Shown piece by piece: positions 17,674-26,697 of a stretch of 64,000 nucleotides of DNA (position 1 is the stretch's first letter; each line of letters begins with the position of its first letter). The notes beneath the pieces are model-generated. The model saw nothing but the letters and a program-made list of their open reading frames with translations. It was not told the DNA's origin and searched no databases. The position numbers and the translations under genes were made by a program. This stretch comes from an uncultured Pelagibacteraceae bacterium (GTDB lineage Bacteria > Pseudomonadota > Alphaproteobacteria > Pelagibacterales > Pelagibacteraceae), in the NCBI GenBank assembly GCA_902582845.1, contig CACHTQ010000002.1:1-64000 (forward strand), read 5' to 3'.

Positions 17674-18135
17674 TTATACTTTTTTGTCATCTTTATTACA
17701 TGAATAAATAGAAATATATTTTTCAGAGTTTTCACTTTTCATATTTTTCGTTATTTCATGAATTAATTCACCTGTTTTCCTTGTAATAATACCTGACTCA
17801 GAATAATTTTTTTCTTGATCAATTGATTTAAATAAAACCACATCTTTATTGACTACTTTGACATTAAGTTTTGATGAAACCGAGAGAAATGATGATAATC
17901 CTTTGATTAAAAGAGTTTCTGGTTTTTTTGATAAAATTTTAAAACTCTCTAAACCCTTTTCATTTAAATCTTTAGCTAAAAAAGTTTTATAATTATATTC
18001 TGAATTTTTAATTATTTTTTTCTCTAAATCACAAACAAACACAAGATCAATATTTTCATTTATACTTACATCTTTTGCTAAGGTTTGATTAAAAAATAAT
18101 AGACTTATTAGTATAGTAAAAAAATTTTTGATCAT
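17674..18135 (-). CDS. Hypothetical exported protein
   Basis: A 153-residue protein with a signal peptide (KNFFTILISLLFFNQTLA, cleavage after residue 20 or so) and a charged beta-rich body containing two cysteines (VFVCDLEKKI and IYSCNKDDKK) that could pair in the periplasm. I do not recognise a family. The start codon lies only 12 nt after the U-tract of the tmoX terminator and has no Shine-Dalgarno sequence, so expression would depend on read-through or a very short leader. Confidence 0.55.
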   Translation of the reverse strand: MIKNFFTILISLLFFNQTLAKDVSINENIDLVFVCDLEKKIIKNSEYNYKTFLAKDLNEKGLESFKILSKKPETLLIKGLSSFLSVSSKLNVKVVNKDVVLFKSIDQEKNYSESGIITRKTGELIHEITKNMKSENSEKYISIYSCNKDDKKV

Positions 18136-18147
18136 TTAAATTTGTTT

Positions 18148-18184
18148 AAAAAAAAATCTCCCCCAACATAGTTGGGAGAGATTT
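18148..18184 (-). terminator. Intrinsic terminator of tmoX
   Basis: AAATCTC pairs with GAGATTT and, after one mismatch, CCCAAC pairs with GTTGGG around an ATA loop (18154-18184). On the minus strand the stem is followed by nine consecutive T residues (18156 down to 18148). It is a strong rho-independent terminator just after the tmoX stop and so separates tmoX from the genes that follow. Confidence 0.88.
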
Positions 18185-18205
18185 AAAATTTAATTGCTAT
18201 TTACC

Positions 18206-19150
18206 TTATTTAGTAAAAGCTTTCCAAACTTTCTCGTTATCTTTCAGCCACTTTTTAGCTGCATCCTCGTGAGTCATTTTATCAATGTCCACTAAAGCTG
18301 CCATTGCTCCAATTTGACTTGTTGAGAAAGAAAGTTTTTTAAACATCTTAGCTGCATCTGGATGAGTTTTTGGAAAGTCAGCATTAACTGCTTTCTTCAA
18401 ATAACCATCTGGCGAACCACATTTTCCATCTCCACCATCTTCAGGTCTGCAACCTGCAGTGTACGGAGGAAAGTCGATAAATGTAAAACCAGCACCATCA
18501 GTAAAGTTTGGTGTCCAGTTAAAGATAATTGTTCCTCTTCCTTCTTTTTCAGCTGCTGCTAACTCTGCCCAAAGTGCATCCGCACTTCCAGCAAATTTAA
18601 CCCACCAAAGATCTCCTAGACCTAAAGCGTCAACCCTTTGAGGAATTAAGTCACCGTGCCAAGTTTGTGGACCTTCCAACATTCTTCCTTTTCCATTCGG
18701 AGAGTCAGGTGTTGTAAAGTTTTTAGCACAGTCTGGGTTTTTCAAAGCAGTCCAGTCTGGTAGTCCTGGGCATAGACCTTTTTCAGCAACCCAGTTAGGA
18801 TATCCCATATCCTCTAGAGTTCTAGCCTCATGATCACCCCAGTCAAGTAAACCACCTTTATCTAAAGCTGTTGTAAATGATTTACCAAAAGCAGATTCCC
18901 ATACCTCGTGAGAGATGGTTACGTCACCAATTCTAATTGACTCGTATACTGCTTGTGAGTCAGCATTTACGTATTTAACGTTATTACCCATACTTTCCAT
19001 TATTCCACCAATAACGTAAGCCATTACAATTTGACTTGACCAGTTATGAGTTGGGATAACGATGGGTTTTTTGCTATCTGCATTTGATAAACCAGCAAAA
19101 CTTACTGCTGAGATTATAATTGCAGAAATTAAAGATATTATTTTTCGCAT
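18206..19150 (-). CDS. tmoX: TMAO-binding periplasmic protein
   Basis: A 314-residue OpuAC-type substrate-binding protein. The signal peptide is RKIISLISAIIISAVSFAGLSNA (about residues 2-24). The mature part holds many tryptophans (HNWSSQ, EVWESAF, GDLWWVKF, IIFNWTPNF) that can build the aromatic cage for a quaternary or N-oxide amine, plus Cys pairs in GLCPGL...NPDCAKN and AGCRPEDGGDGKCG. The neighbours tdm, tmm and tmoVW favour TMAO over glycine betaine as ligand. A clear Shine-Dalgarno (AAAGGGG) precedes the ATG. It is divergent from tdm and is followed by its own terminator. Confidence 0.9.
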   Translation of the reverse strand: MRKIISLISAIIISAVSFAGLSNADSKKPIVIPTHNWSSQIVMAYVIGGIMESMGNNVKYVNADSQAVYESIRIGDVTISHEVWESAFGKSFTTALDKGGLLDWGDHEARTLEDMGYPNWVAEKGLCPGLPDWTALKNPDCAKNFTTPDSPNGKGRMLEGPQTWHGDLIPQRVDALGLGDLWWVKFAGSADALWAELAAAEKEGRGTIIFNWTPNFTDGAGFTFIDFPPYTAGCRPEDGGDGKCGSPDGYLKKAVNADFPKTHPDAAKMFKKLSFSTSQIGAMAALVDIDKMTHEDAAKKWLKDNEKVWKAFTK

Positions 19151-19250
19151 TTATTCCCCTTTCTTAATATTAAGTGTGTTGAGTATGTGCCTAAGTAAAA
19201 TGATAGTCAACTACAAGATTTATATATATTATGTAGAGAGATTTATAAAA

Positions 19251-21590
19251 ATGTCGCAAACTACTTTAGATATTAAAGAGCCTGGTCTGAATGTTTTACC
19301 ACCTGGAGTTGAAAGACATGTTGTTAACGCTGGTGGTCTTACAGGTTTGCAAATATTTCCTGATGATGAAATAGAAATCATTAATGAGGAAGGAAATCAA
19401 ATTTGTGAAATTATTTGTTTTGATAAAGATGGAAAATCTGAGCTTGGAATTTTAAATCAAAAAGAAAATTGTAAAAAAAGTTTTATTAAAGAGTTGCTTA
19501 AAGGTAAAGATGAAAGCTCTTTAATAACAAACCTACAATTAAAAAAAAGAAATTTAGATATTAATAAATCAAAATCATCAATTTTGTTTGATGAACAAAC
19601 TCCAAGTGGTGAAAAAATTAAGATAAAATCTAAAGATAAATGCTACGTTATTTTTGCAGCGCCACAAAACAATATGCTGGTATCTGAGCAAAATCCCTCA
19701 AGCGATTTAACATTATATATTAAAAGATATAAAATAATTAATGATAAAGAATTATCAATAATACCTGATCCTATTTATGAGCCAAATTATGAGGAAAATA
19801 TTGTGAGACAAACTGCAATTTCGTTCGAAGTTAAAGAGGGAGATTTTATTCAAGTAATAAGTCCAGCCGGTAGACAATGTTCTGACTTTGTGGCGTTCGA
19901 TACAAAAAAACTTGATAAAAAAGTTGAAAAAGGTCTTGATTGGCAAACAACGAGGACTTTTATGGGAAATACTTTTCCAGGTCCTGGTTTATTTTCAAAA
20001 TTTTACGACACCGATCATGAACCATTAGTTGAAGTCATAAGAGATACTGTTGGAAAACATGACACATTTAATCTTGCTTGTACTTCAAAATATTATGAAG
20101 ACGCTGGCTATTTTGGTCATCCTAATTGCTCTGAAAACTTAAATAATGCAATGGCAAAATATGGTGTTAAAAAACAAAAAGGATGGCAGGCTATCAATTT
20201 ATTTTTTAATACTTCAGCAACAGGTTTAAATTCGGTAATTTCAGATGAGTCATATGCAAGGCCTGGGGATTATGTAATGTTCAGAGCTTTAAAAGATTTA
20301 ACAATTGGTACAACAGCTTGTCCTAGTGATATCGATGCATGTAATTCATGGAATCCAACAGATATTTTTGTTAGAACCTATGACAAAAAAAAAGAATTTT
20401 CAAAATCTTTTGCATTTAGAATGAAAACAGACTCTGAAAAAAAACTTACTAGAAACTCTGGCTTTCACGAAAAAACCTCTAAGCTTACTAGAAATTTTAT
20501 TGATGCTAGAGGTTTTTGGCTACCTAATGATTATACCAAGCATGGAGTTGTTGAGGAGTACAATGCTTGTAGAGAAAAAGCAGTATTAATTGATTTATCT
20601 GCTTTAAGAAAATTTGAAATTATAGGTCCTGATGCTGAAGAATTGATGAATTATACATTAACTAGAAATATTAAAAAGCTTGCAGTTGGCCAGGTTGTTT
20701 ACTCTGCGATGTGTTATGAAAACGGAATGATGTTTGATGATGGTACATTGTTGAGATTAAGTGAGACAGGTTTTAGATGGATTTGTGGAGACGAATATGG
20801 TGGTGAATGGCTTAAAGAAATAGCAAAAAAGAAAAACTTTAAGGTCAATGTAAAAAATTCAACAGATCAAATTAGTAATGTATCAATACAAGGTCCAAAA
20901 AGTAGAGAGATATTAAAAAAAATGATTTTTACTCCACCAACGCAACCATCTATAGATGAACTGGAATGGTTCAGATTTACTATTTGTAGAATTGAAAACC
21001 TTCAAGGTATTCCATTGATTGTTTCAAGAACAGGATATACTGGCGAACTTGGTTATGAAGTATGGTGTCATCCGAGTAATGCCTCTGAAGTTTGGGATAA
21101 GCTTATGGAAGCTGGAAAAAATGAAGGCTTAATTCCTGCTGGATTTGCAGCTTTAGATAAGCTTAGAATTGAAGCTGGTTTAATTTTATTTGGTAATGAA
21201 TTTGATGGTCAACAAGATCCTTTTGAGGCTGGAATAGGCTTTGCTGTTCCATTAAAAACTAAAGAAGAAGATTTTATTGGTAAAGAGGTTTTGAAAGAAA
21301 GAAAAGCAAATCCTCAAAAAAAACTTGTGGGTCTAGAACTTATTGGAAAAGAGGCAGCTGGACATGGTGATTGCGTGCACGTTGGAAGATCTCAAGTAGG
21401 TGTGATAACTAGTGGTTGTTTATCCACGACTTTAAATAAAAATATAGCTTTATGTAGAATCGATACTCAATATTCAAGTGAAGGGACTGAAGTTGAAGTT
21501 GGTAAAATTGATGGTCATCAAAAAAGAATTGCTGCAAAAGTAGTTGGATTCCCGCATTTCGATCCAAAGAAAACAAGAGTCAGATCTTAA
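19251..21590 (+). CDS. tdm: Trimethylamine-N-oxide demethylase (aldolase)
   Basis: Cleaves TMAO into dimethylamine and formaldehyde. The N-terminal half is a DUF1989 domain with conserved cysteine segments (SPAGRQCSDF, GHPNCSEN, GTTACPSDIDACN). The C-terminal half is a GcvT-like THF-binding domain (VLIDLSALRKFEIIGPDAEELM; SRTGYTGELGYEVW) that can capture the formaldehyde as methylene-THF. I chose the ATG at 19251 (MSQTTLDIKEPG, 779 residues) because the conserved region starts there; the ORF track's start at 19062 lies inside the divergent tmoX gene. The stop overlaps the next gene by one base. Confidence 0.93.
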   Translation: MSQTTLDIKEPGLNVLPPGVERHVVNAGGLTGLQIFPDDEIEIINEEGNQICEIICFDKDGKSELGILNQKENCKKSFIKELLKGKDESSLITNLQLKKRNLDINKSKSSILFDEQTPSGEKIKIKSKDKCYVIFAAPQNNMLVSEQNPSSDLTLYIKRYKIINDKELSIIPDPIYEPNYEENIVRQTAISFEVKEGDFIQVISPAGRQCSDFVAFDTKKLDKKVEKGLDWQTTRTFMGNTFPGPGLFSKFYDTDHEPLVEVIRDTVGKHDTFNLACTSKYYEDAGYFGHPNCSENLNNAMAKYGVKKQKGWQAINLFFNTSATGLNSVISDESYARPGDYVMFRALKDLTIGTTACPSDIDACNSWNPTDIFVRTYDKKKEFSKSFAFRMKTDSEKKLTRNSGFHEKTSKLTRNFIDARGFWLPNDYTKHGVVEEYNACREKAVLIDLSALRKFEIIGPDAEELMNYTLTRNIKKLAVGQVVYSAMCYENGMMFDDGTLLRLSETGFRWICGDEYGGEWLKEIAKKKNFKVNVKNSTDQISNVSIQGPKSREILKKMIFTPPTQPSIDELEWFRFTICRIENLQGIPLIVSRTGYTGELGYEVWCHPSNASEVWDKLMEAGKNEGLIPAGFAALDKLRIEAGLILFGNEFDGQQDPFEAGIGFAVPLKTKEEDFIGKEVLKERKANPQKKLVGLELIGKEAAGHGDCVHVGRSQVGVITSGCLSTTLNKNIALCRIDTQYSSEGTEVEVGKIDGHQKRIAAKVVGFPHFDPKKTRVRS

Positions 21591-21940
21591 TGCCAAAATC
21601 AGCAAAGGATTTATTGGAATTTTGGGAAGATCAGATGAAACTTTCTCACACTTCTAGTAATTACTTTTTTAGAAAATCGCCTTCACATTATCATATGATG
21701 CTTTTAGTGATGCATGCGTATAAATATAAAGAAAATCTCACTGTTGAAGAACTTAAGACTAAACTATTTAAAACTTCACGTCCAAAGTCAGCTTTGATGA
21801 TAAATGAGGCTTGTGAAAAAGGTTTTTTCTTCCTAGAAAAAACCTCAAATGACCAAAGAAAAAAGCATATTAAACCAAGTGAGAATTTTATTAACGAGTT
21901 CAATAATTATTTAGAAACACTAAAACATCTCAGTTTTTAA
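21590..21940 (+). CDS. Winged-helix (MarR-like) transcriptional regulator
   Basis: A 116-residue DNA-binding protein. The pattern LTVEELKTKLFKTSRPKSALMINEACEKGFFFLEKTSNDQRKKHIKP reads as helix-turn-helix, recognition helix and wing, in the style of MarR, including the acid-Gln-Arg-Lys turn where MarR proteins have DrR. It starts in the tdm stop codon (TAATG), so it is translationally coupled to tdm and is likely a local regulator of the TMAO genes, possibly autoregulated. It is shorter at the N-terminus than typical MarR proteins. The ligand is not known. Confidence 0.7.
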   Translation: MPKSAKDLLEFWEDQMKLSHTSSNYFFRKSPSHYHMMLLVMHAYKYKENLTVEELKTKLFKTSRPKSALMINEACEKGFFFLEKTSNDQRKKHIKPSENFINEFNNYLETLKHLSF

Positions 21941-21963
21941 TATTTATACAAGTTTTACTTATA

Positions 21964-21983
21964 TTTTTTATATATATAAAAAA
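21964..21983. terminator. 20-bp AT palindrome after the tdm-regulator pair
   Basis: Six T, ATATATAT and six A form a perfect palindrome in the 80-bp gap before the FAD oxidoreductase gene. It contains no G-C pair, so it is a weak hairpin on the RNA level. It could equally be a promoter-region bend or a regulator site. Confidence 0.3.
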
Positions 21984-22020
21984 CTATATATTTAAGTCGC
22001 ACGAAAAATAAAGTTTGCTT

Positions 22021-23346
22021 ATGTCATTACCGACAAAAGCAAAAGTAGTAATAATCGGTGGGGGTATCCACGGTTTAAGCACTGCTTGGAAATTATCAGA
22101 AACTTATAAAAATCCTGGTGACATTGTAGTCCTTGAAAAAAAAGACACTGCTGCTGGAGCAAGTGGAATTGCATGTGGAGTAGTTAGAAATAATTATTTT
22201 CAACCAGCGATGAGAGAATTGATGGCCCATTCAGTCTCTGTTTGGGAAAGTGATCCAAAAGCATTTAAATATAATCCAGTTGGCTACTTGCAAATATCAC
22301 CCGAGGTAATGCATGAAGACGTTGCAAGTATTTATGAGCAACAAAAAGCAATTGGGTATGAGTCTGATTTTATAGAAGGTGAAAAGGATTGCATGAAATA
22401 CATGAAGGGAATATTTGATGACTGGCAAGCTAAAGGCATAACTTCAATTCTTCATGAAAAAAAGGGTGGATACGCTTTTAATAAAGACTCTATTAAAGCT
22501 CTAGAAAATAAATCTACTTCTAATGGTGTTCAAGTGATGAAAGGTGTAAAAGTTACAGGATTTAAAAGAGGTAGTAATAGTAAGGCGGTTACAGGAGTTG
22601 AAACAGATAAAGGCACAATCGATTGTGAGCAAGTAGTAATCGGAGCAGGACCGTGGGCTAGAGATTTTTGGAATATGCTTGAACTTCCTAAAACAGCAAA
22701 CATTAAAGGTAAAGATGGTAAAATGCATGTAACTGACATGTGGACTTACTGGATGCTCCAAGAAGGGGTTATTGGTGTAGAACCAGATTACTTAAAAACA
22801 AATGATGGAAAACAACCACCTGTGGTTCACGTAGACTCAACTGCACCATTATATTCTGATAAAACGAAGAAATTAATTACAGATAAAATTTGGGGAATTT
22901 ATTATAAACCTGATATTGAAGGTTTGGGGGTTCAAGGTGGAACATCTCCTTACATTGTTAAAAAGCATTTTGATCAAGTAAATGTTGATCCTTATGGAAT
23001 TGAGTCTCCAGAGTATCAAACTACTGATGCATTTAGTGATATGTGGTGCTCTGCTTTAGCTCATTGCCAAAAAAGATTTGAGGGAAAATCTGATTTATAT
23101 AGAAAAGGTCCATCAGGTGGTCTTGGATGCATGACACCGGACTCATTTCCAATCTTTGATAGATTTTTTGAAAACGTATACATGATTGCTGATGCTAACC
23201 ACGGATACAAAATGATTGGTGTTGGTGAACTTGTAGCTAAAGAAATTCTTGGTACTGAAAGTGATTTATTAAAACCGTTTAGATTCAACCGTTACGAGAA
23301 GGGCGAACTTCACCCTACATCGAACAGTCCGTTTCCTTGGAGTTAA
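22021..23346 (+). CDS. DAO-family FAD-dependent oxidoreductase
   Basis: A 441-residue FAD amine oxidoreductase of the DAO superfamily (sarcosine oxidase beta / glycine oxidase-like). The FAD motif is VVIIGGGIHGLSTAWKLSE (about residues 9-27), with ASGIACGVVRNNYFQPAMREL after it and the C-terminal FAD contact GCMTPDSFPIFDRFFENVYMIADANHGYKMIGVGELVA. I prefer the ATG at 22021 to the TTG at 22015. It is the first gene before a GS-III and glutamate-synthase-like series. The likely substrate is an N-alkyl amino acid or polyamine derivative, but this is inferred only from the neighbours. Confidence 0.8.
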   Translation: MSLPTKAKVVIIGGGIHGLSTAWKLSETYKNPGDIVVLEKKDTAAGASGIACGVVRNNYFQPAMRELMAHSVSVWESDPKAFKYNPVGYLQISPEVMHEDVASIYEQQKAIGYESDFIEGEKDCMKYMKGIFDDWQAKGITSILHEKKGGYAFNKDSIKALENKSTSNGVQVMKGVKVTGFKRGSNSKAVTGVETDKGTIDCEQVVIGAGPWARDFWNMLELPKTANIKGKDGKMHVTDMWTYWMLQEGVIGVEPDYLKTNDGKQPPVVHVDSTAPLYSDKTKKLITDKIWGIYYKPDIEGLGVQGGTSPYIVKKHFDQVNVDPYGIESPEYQTTDAFSDMWCSALAHCQKRFEGKSDLYRKGPSGGLGCMTPDSFPIFDRFFENVYMIADANHGYKMIGVGELVAKEILGTESDLLKPFRFNRYEKGELHPTSNSPFPWS

Positions 23347-23416
23347 ACTCTTAGCCTAGACACTAATAAATTTTTCAGTTACGCTTGAATAAATTTATAA
23401 TTCATTGAGGGGAAAA

Positions 23417-24886
23417 ATGACGGATCTAGAAAAGCACGTAAACCGACCTGGTAGAGACAAACAAGTTAAAAAAGTTAGAGAAAAAATTAACGAATTAGGA
23501 ATTACTTATATTTATTATCAATTTATTTCTGTAACAGGGAGAGTTGTAGGTAAAGGAATACCTGCAGATCATTGGGAAAGAACAGCAGAAAAAGGTTTTC
23601 AATTAGTATACGGAGCTACAGCAAACTTATTTTTAGATCGTCATAATAATTATATAGGTTATGGACCTGAAGCAATGGAATTAGTTGGTATCCCTGATCC
23701 AGAAACTTTCTGTCAATTACCATGGGACAAAAGAGTAGGAAGAGTTTTTGTAACATGTTTCAGAAACAGAGAAGAGAGAAATAATCCTGGTGGACATTTA
23801 ACTTCTGACTGTAGAGGAAATTTAAGAATTTTTATGGACGAATTCCAGAAAAAGCATGGTTTGGAGTTAAGAGTTGGAACTGAACCTGAAATGATGTGGC
23901 TTACAAAAAATGATGATGGTACTCCTACAGGAAAAGGATTTTCAAAACCATTCTGTTACCACATAGATCAATTTGAGTCATTAAGACCAGTTTTCATGAA
24001 AGTTATTGAATACGCAAAAGCTATGGGTTTGGACATGATTCAAGGAGACCATGAGGATGCCCCAGGACAATTAGAATTAAACTGGACATATGACAACGTT
24101 CTTCGAAATGCAGACAGATTATCAACTTATAGACAAATATGTGCTCAGGTTGCTAGAGAACATAATTTAATTGCATGTTTTATGACGAAACCATTTATGG
24201 GAGTTTCTGCAAGTGGTTGTCATACAAATATGTCTTTATGGAAAGGTGGAAAAATTAAAACAAATAAACTTGGACACAAATCTTTACCAGGGGTTGAAGA
24301 AGTTTTTGGCTATGTTGAAGGTGGAACTAATACATTTATGCCTGATACGAAAGATATGCAATTGCCAGGTAAAATTGGTTTACAATCAATTGCCGGTATT
24401 ATGGAACATCTTCCTGCTTTAACAGCGTTAGGATCTTCAACGGTAAATTCTTATAGAAGATTGTGGGATCAAGGATTTTGGGCACCTGTTTATGCTGACT
24501 GGGGTTATCAAAATAGAACTTGTGGATTAAGAGTATCAGCGCCAGGAAGATTTGAATATAGATCTGTTGACTCAATGCATAATCCTTACTTATTAGGTGC
24601 CGCATTATTAAAAGCTTGTGATCATGGAATAAGTAATAAAATGAAACCTGCAGATCCTGAGTCTAGAAATATTTATGAAGCTCAAAAAGCTGGTAAGGAT
24701 GTAAAAAAACTTCCTTTAAGTTTAGGTGAAGCTTTGGAAAGATTATCAGAGGATGAAGTTATTAAATCAGCTATGCCTGATGAAATGTATAAAGTTTTTC
24801 ATTGGTATAAAAATGATGAATGGGAGAGATTTTTAGGGGCAACAACTCAATGGGATCTAGATACTTATCTAGATTGTTTACCATAA
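23417..24886 (+). CDS. glnT: Type III glutamine synthetase-family ligase (GlnT-like)
   Basis: A 489-residue ATP-dependent gamma-glutamyl ligase of the GS-III/GlnT branch. The core motifs are MIQGDHEDAPGQLELNW and the loop GVSASGCHTNMSLW. Near the C-terminus it has VNSYRRLWDQGFWAPVYADWG and GRFEYRSVDSMHNPYLLGA. The start is the ATG at 23417, behind a good Shine-Dalgarno (GAGGGG); the ORF track's TTG lies within that site. It leads the mgs/glx genes. It may make gamma-glutamylmethylamide, glutamine or another gamma-glutamyl amide. A better gmaS candidate lies at 30538, so I do not assign a substrate here. Confidence 0.82.
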   Translation: MTDLEKHVNRPGRDKQVKKVREKINELGITYIYYQFISVTGRVVGKGIPADHWERTAEKGFQLVYGATANLFLDRHNNYIGYGPEAMELVGIPDPETFCQLPWDKRVGRVFVTCFRNREERNNPGGHLTSDCRGNLRIFMDEFQKKHGLELRVGTEPEMMWLTKNDDGTPTGKGFSKPFCYHIDQFESLRPVFMKVIEYAKAMGLDMIQGDHEDAPGQLELNWTYDNVLRNADRLSTYRQICAQVAREHNLIACFMTKPFMGVSASGCHTNMSLWKGGKIKTNKLGHKSLPGVEEVFGYVEGGTNTFMPDTKDMQLPGKIGLQSIAGIMEHLPALTALGSSTVNSYRRLWDQGFWAPVYADWGYQNRTCGLRVSAPGRFEYRSVDSMHNPYLLGAALLKACDHGISNKMKPADPESRNIYEAQKAGKDVKKLPLSLGEALERLSEDEVIKSAMPDEMYKVFHWYKNDEWERFLGATTQWDLDTYLDCLP

Positions 24887-24910
24887 AAAATACGGAAAGA
24901 GGAAAAGTAT

Positions 24911-25855
24911 ATGTGCGGAATTGCGGGATTAATTCATAGAGGAAAATCTTCGAAAGTTGGTCATGAGCTTCAAGGTATGTTGCAAGCTCTGAAACATAGA
25001 GGAGAAGACTCTACGGGTTATGCTTTATATGGAGACACTGATGGAAAAAATTTTATCATGCGTTTCAAAGTTGGAGAAAACGTTGGTGAGGGTAGTACAT
25101 CAGTTGCTGAGGATGTGTCCGTTTATGATAAAAGAAAAAAGATTGTTGATAGTTATCTTAATGAAATGGGTGCGAAAATTATCAAAGAAGAAAGGATACT
25201 TCCTTACTCTTTAAGATACGAAATAGAATATAATAAAAAAGATTTATTAGAATTTTCACAAAAAATAGAAAGTATTCCAGGAGTAGAGATACTTTCAATG
25301 GGTAAATCTTTAGAGGTTATTAAGGACCTTGGGAATGCCAAAATGGTTTGTGACAGATATAATCTAGACAAACTTGTTGGTACTCATGCAATTGGTCACG
25401 CTAGAATGGCTACTGAGTCAGGAGTAGATATTAAATCTGCTCACCCATTTTGGGGTTATCCGTTTAGCGATGTATCAGTTGTTCATAATGGTCAGCTTAC
25501 AAATTACTGGAATAATAGAAGAGCTTTAGAAAATAAAGGAATGAGATTTATGTCTGAGTGTGACTCAGAACTTATCGCAGTTTATTTAGCTGAAAAAATG
25601 AGAGAAGGAGCATCTCTTGAAGAAGGTATGAAAGAGTCTCTTAGTGGATTAGATGGTGTTTTTACTTATTTTGTAGCTACAAAAGATTCATTAGGAATGG
25701 CAAAAGATACTATGGCGGCAAAGCCTTTAGTTTTATATGAGTCAGACGATTTAGTAGCGATGGGTTCAGAAGAAATAGCAATAAGATCAATTTTACCACA
25801 AGAAATTGATACTTATGATCCATTCGATGGAGAGGTAAAAGTATGGCAAATATAA
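24911..25855 (+). CDS. mgsA: Class II glutamine amidotransferase-type subunit (MgsA/GlxB)
   Basis: An Ntn-hydrolase glutaminase domain. The mature N-terminal cysteine is residue 2 (MCGIAGLIH), followed by LKHRGEDSTGYALYG and, further on, IGHARMATESGVDIKSAHPF and VVHNGQLTNYW. The protein is 314 residues, with an insertion between residues about 60 and 150 compared with a minimal domain. In N-methylglutamate synthase the equivalent of glutamate synthase is split into three genes, and this is the first. A strong purine-rich site precedes the ATG. It overlaps mgsB by 13 bp. Confidence 0.85.
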   Translation: MCGIAGLIHRGKSSKVGHELQGMLQALKHRGEDSTGYALYGDTDGKNFIMRFKVGENVGEGSTSVAEDVSVYDKRKKIVDSYLNEMGAKIIKEERILPYSLRYEIEYNKKDLLEFSQKIESIPGVEILSMGKSLEVIKDLGNAKMVCDRYNLDKLVGTHAIGHARMATESGVDIKSAHPFWGYPFSDVSVVHNGQLTNYWNNRRALENKGMRFMSECDSELIAVYLAEKMREGASLEEGMKESLSGLDGVFTYFVATKDSLGMAKDTMAAKPLVLYESDDLVAMGSEEIAIRSILPQEIDTYDPFDGEVKVWQI

Positions 25856-26697
25856 AAAGTGTTTCAAAGAAAACTAAAGCCCAAGCAATGGGTATGCACA
25901 CTGAGGTTTTAACAGGAAGAACTCAACAAAAATTTTTCAATCCTGATGAGGCAGAAAACTTTTATTATTTTGGAACTCATGATGTTGATTTTAATAAAAG
26001 AACTGATCTTGATGTTAAAGACATGAGTGCAGCGGAAGCAAATAAAGAAATAGATAATTTAATGAGCCAAGGATATGGAACAATCGTTATTAAAAACCCA
26101 CAAGGTAAACATAGTTTAGGAGTTGGGATATTAAATAAATTAAATTTAATTTTTGAGGGAAGTTTAGGATATTTTGGAATGGGTTCATGTGATGGTCCAA
26201 TCGTTCGAATCAATGGAAGAGTTGGATGGTCTTGTGCAGAAAACTTAATGGCAGGTAAAGTTGTAATTGAGAAAAATGCTGGATCTTGTTTTGGAGCTGC
26301 CATTAGAGGTGGAGATTTAATCTGTAAAGGCAGTGTTGGTGCAAGAACAGGTATTGATATGAAAGGTGGCACAATAATTATTGGTGGTGATGCTGGTGCA
26401 TTTACTGGCTTTATGATGCAAAGAGGTAGGATCATCATATTAGGTGATGTCGGAATAAATCTAGGAGACTCGATGTATGATGGGACAATTTTCGTAGGTG
26501 GAGAAATTGGTTCTTATGGTAGTGATGCAGTAGACGCTGATTTAACTAAAAGTGATCAGGATTGGCTTAAGAGAAAGCTTAAGGTTGCTGAGATCGGCGA
26601 AAACTTTGATGTAAGTAAAATGAAAAAAATTGTAGCAGGTAAAAAACTTTGGAATTACGACAACTTAGAACCTACTGAGAAAAAAGGAGCAATTTAA
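25843..26697 (+). CDS. mgsB: Glutamate synthase GXGXG-domain subunit (MgsB/GlxC)
   Basis: A 284-residue protein corresponding to the C-terminal GXGXG beta-helix domain of glutamate synthase large subunit. Repeating glycine-rich turns are visible: GYFGMGSCDGPIVRINGRVGWSCAENLMAGKVVIEKNAG, GDLICKGSVGARTGIDMKGGTIIIGGDAG, GRIIILGDVGINLGDSMYDGTIFVGGEIG. In the enzyme it is structural, holding the two catalytic domains. It overlaps mgsA by 13 bases and mgsC by one (TAATG), so equal synthesis of the subunits is likely. Confidence 0.88.
   Translation: MANIKSVSKKTKAQAMGMHTEVLTGRTQQKFFNPDEAENFYYFGTHDVDFNKRTDLDVKDMSAAEANKEIDNLMSQGYGTIVIKNPQGKHSLGVGILNKLNLIFEGSLGYFGMGSCDGPIVRINGRVGWSCAENLMAGKVVIEKNAGSCFGAAIRGGDLICKGSVGARTGIDMKGGTIIIGGDAGAFTGFMMQRGRIIILGDVGINLGDSMYDGTIFVGGEIGSYGSDAVDADLTKSDQDWLKRKLKVAEIGENFDVSKMKKIVAGKKLWNYDNLEPTEKKGAI

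Noticed and set aside
19062-19250. N-terminal extension of tdm in the ORF track
   Set aside because: It lies in the 5' end of the divergent tmoX gene and its leader; the conserved Tdm sequence begins at the ATG at 19251.
25977-26438. 153-residue ORF antisense to mgsB
   Set aside because: It lies wholly inside a well-supported GXGXG gene. The Pro/Ile-rich translation is the complement of glycine-rich codons, with no family signal.
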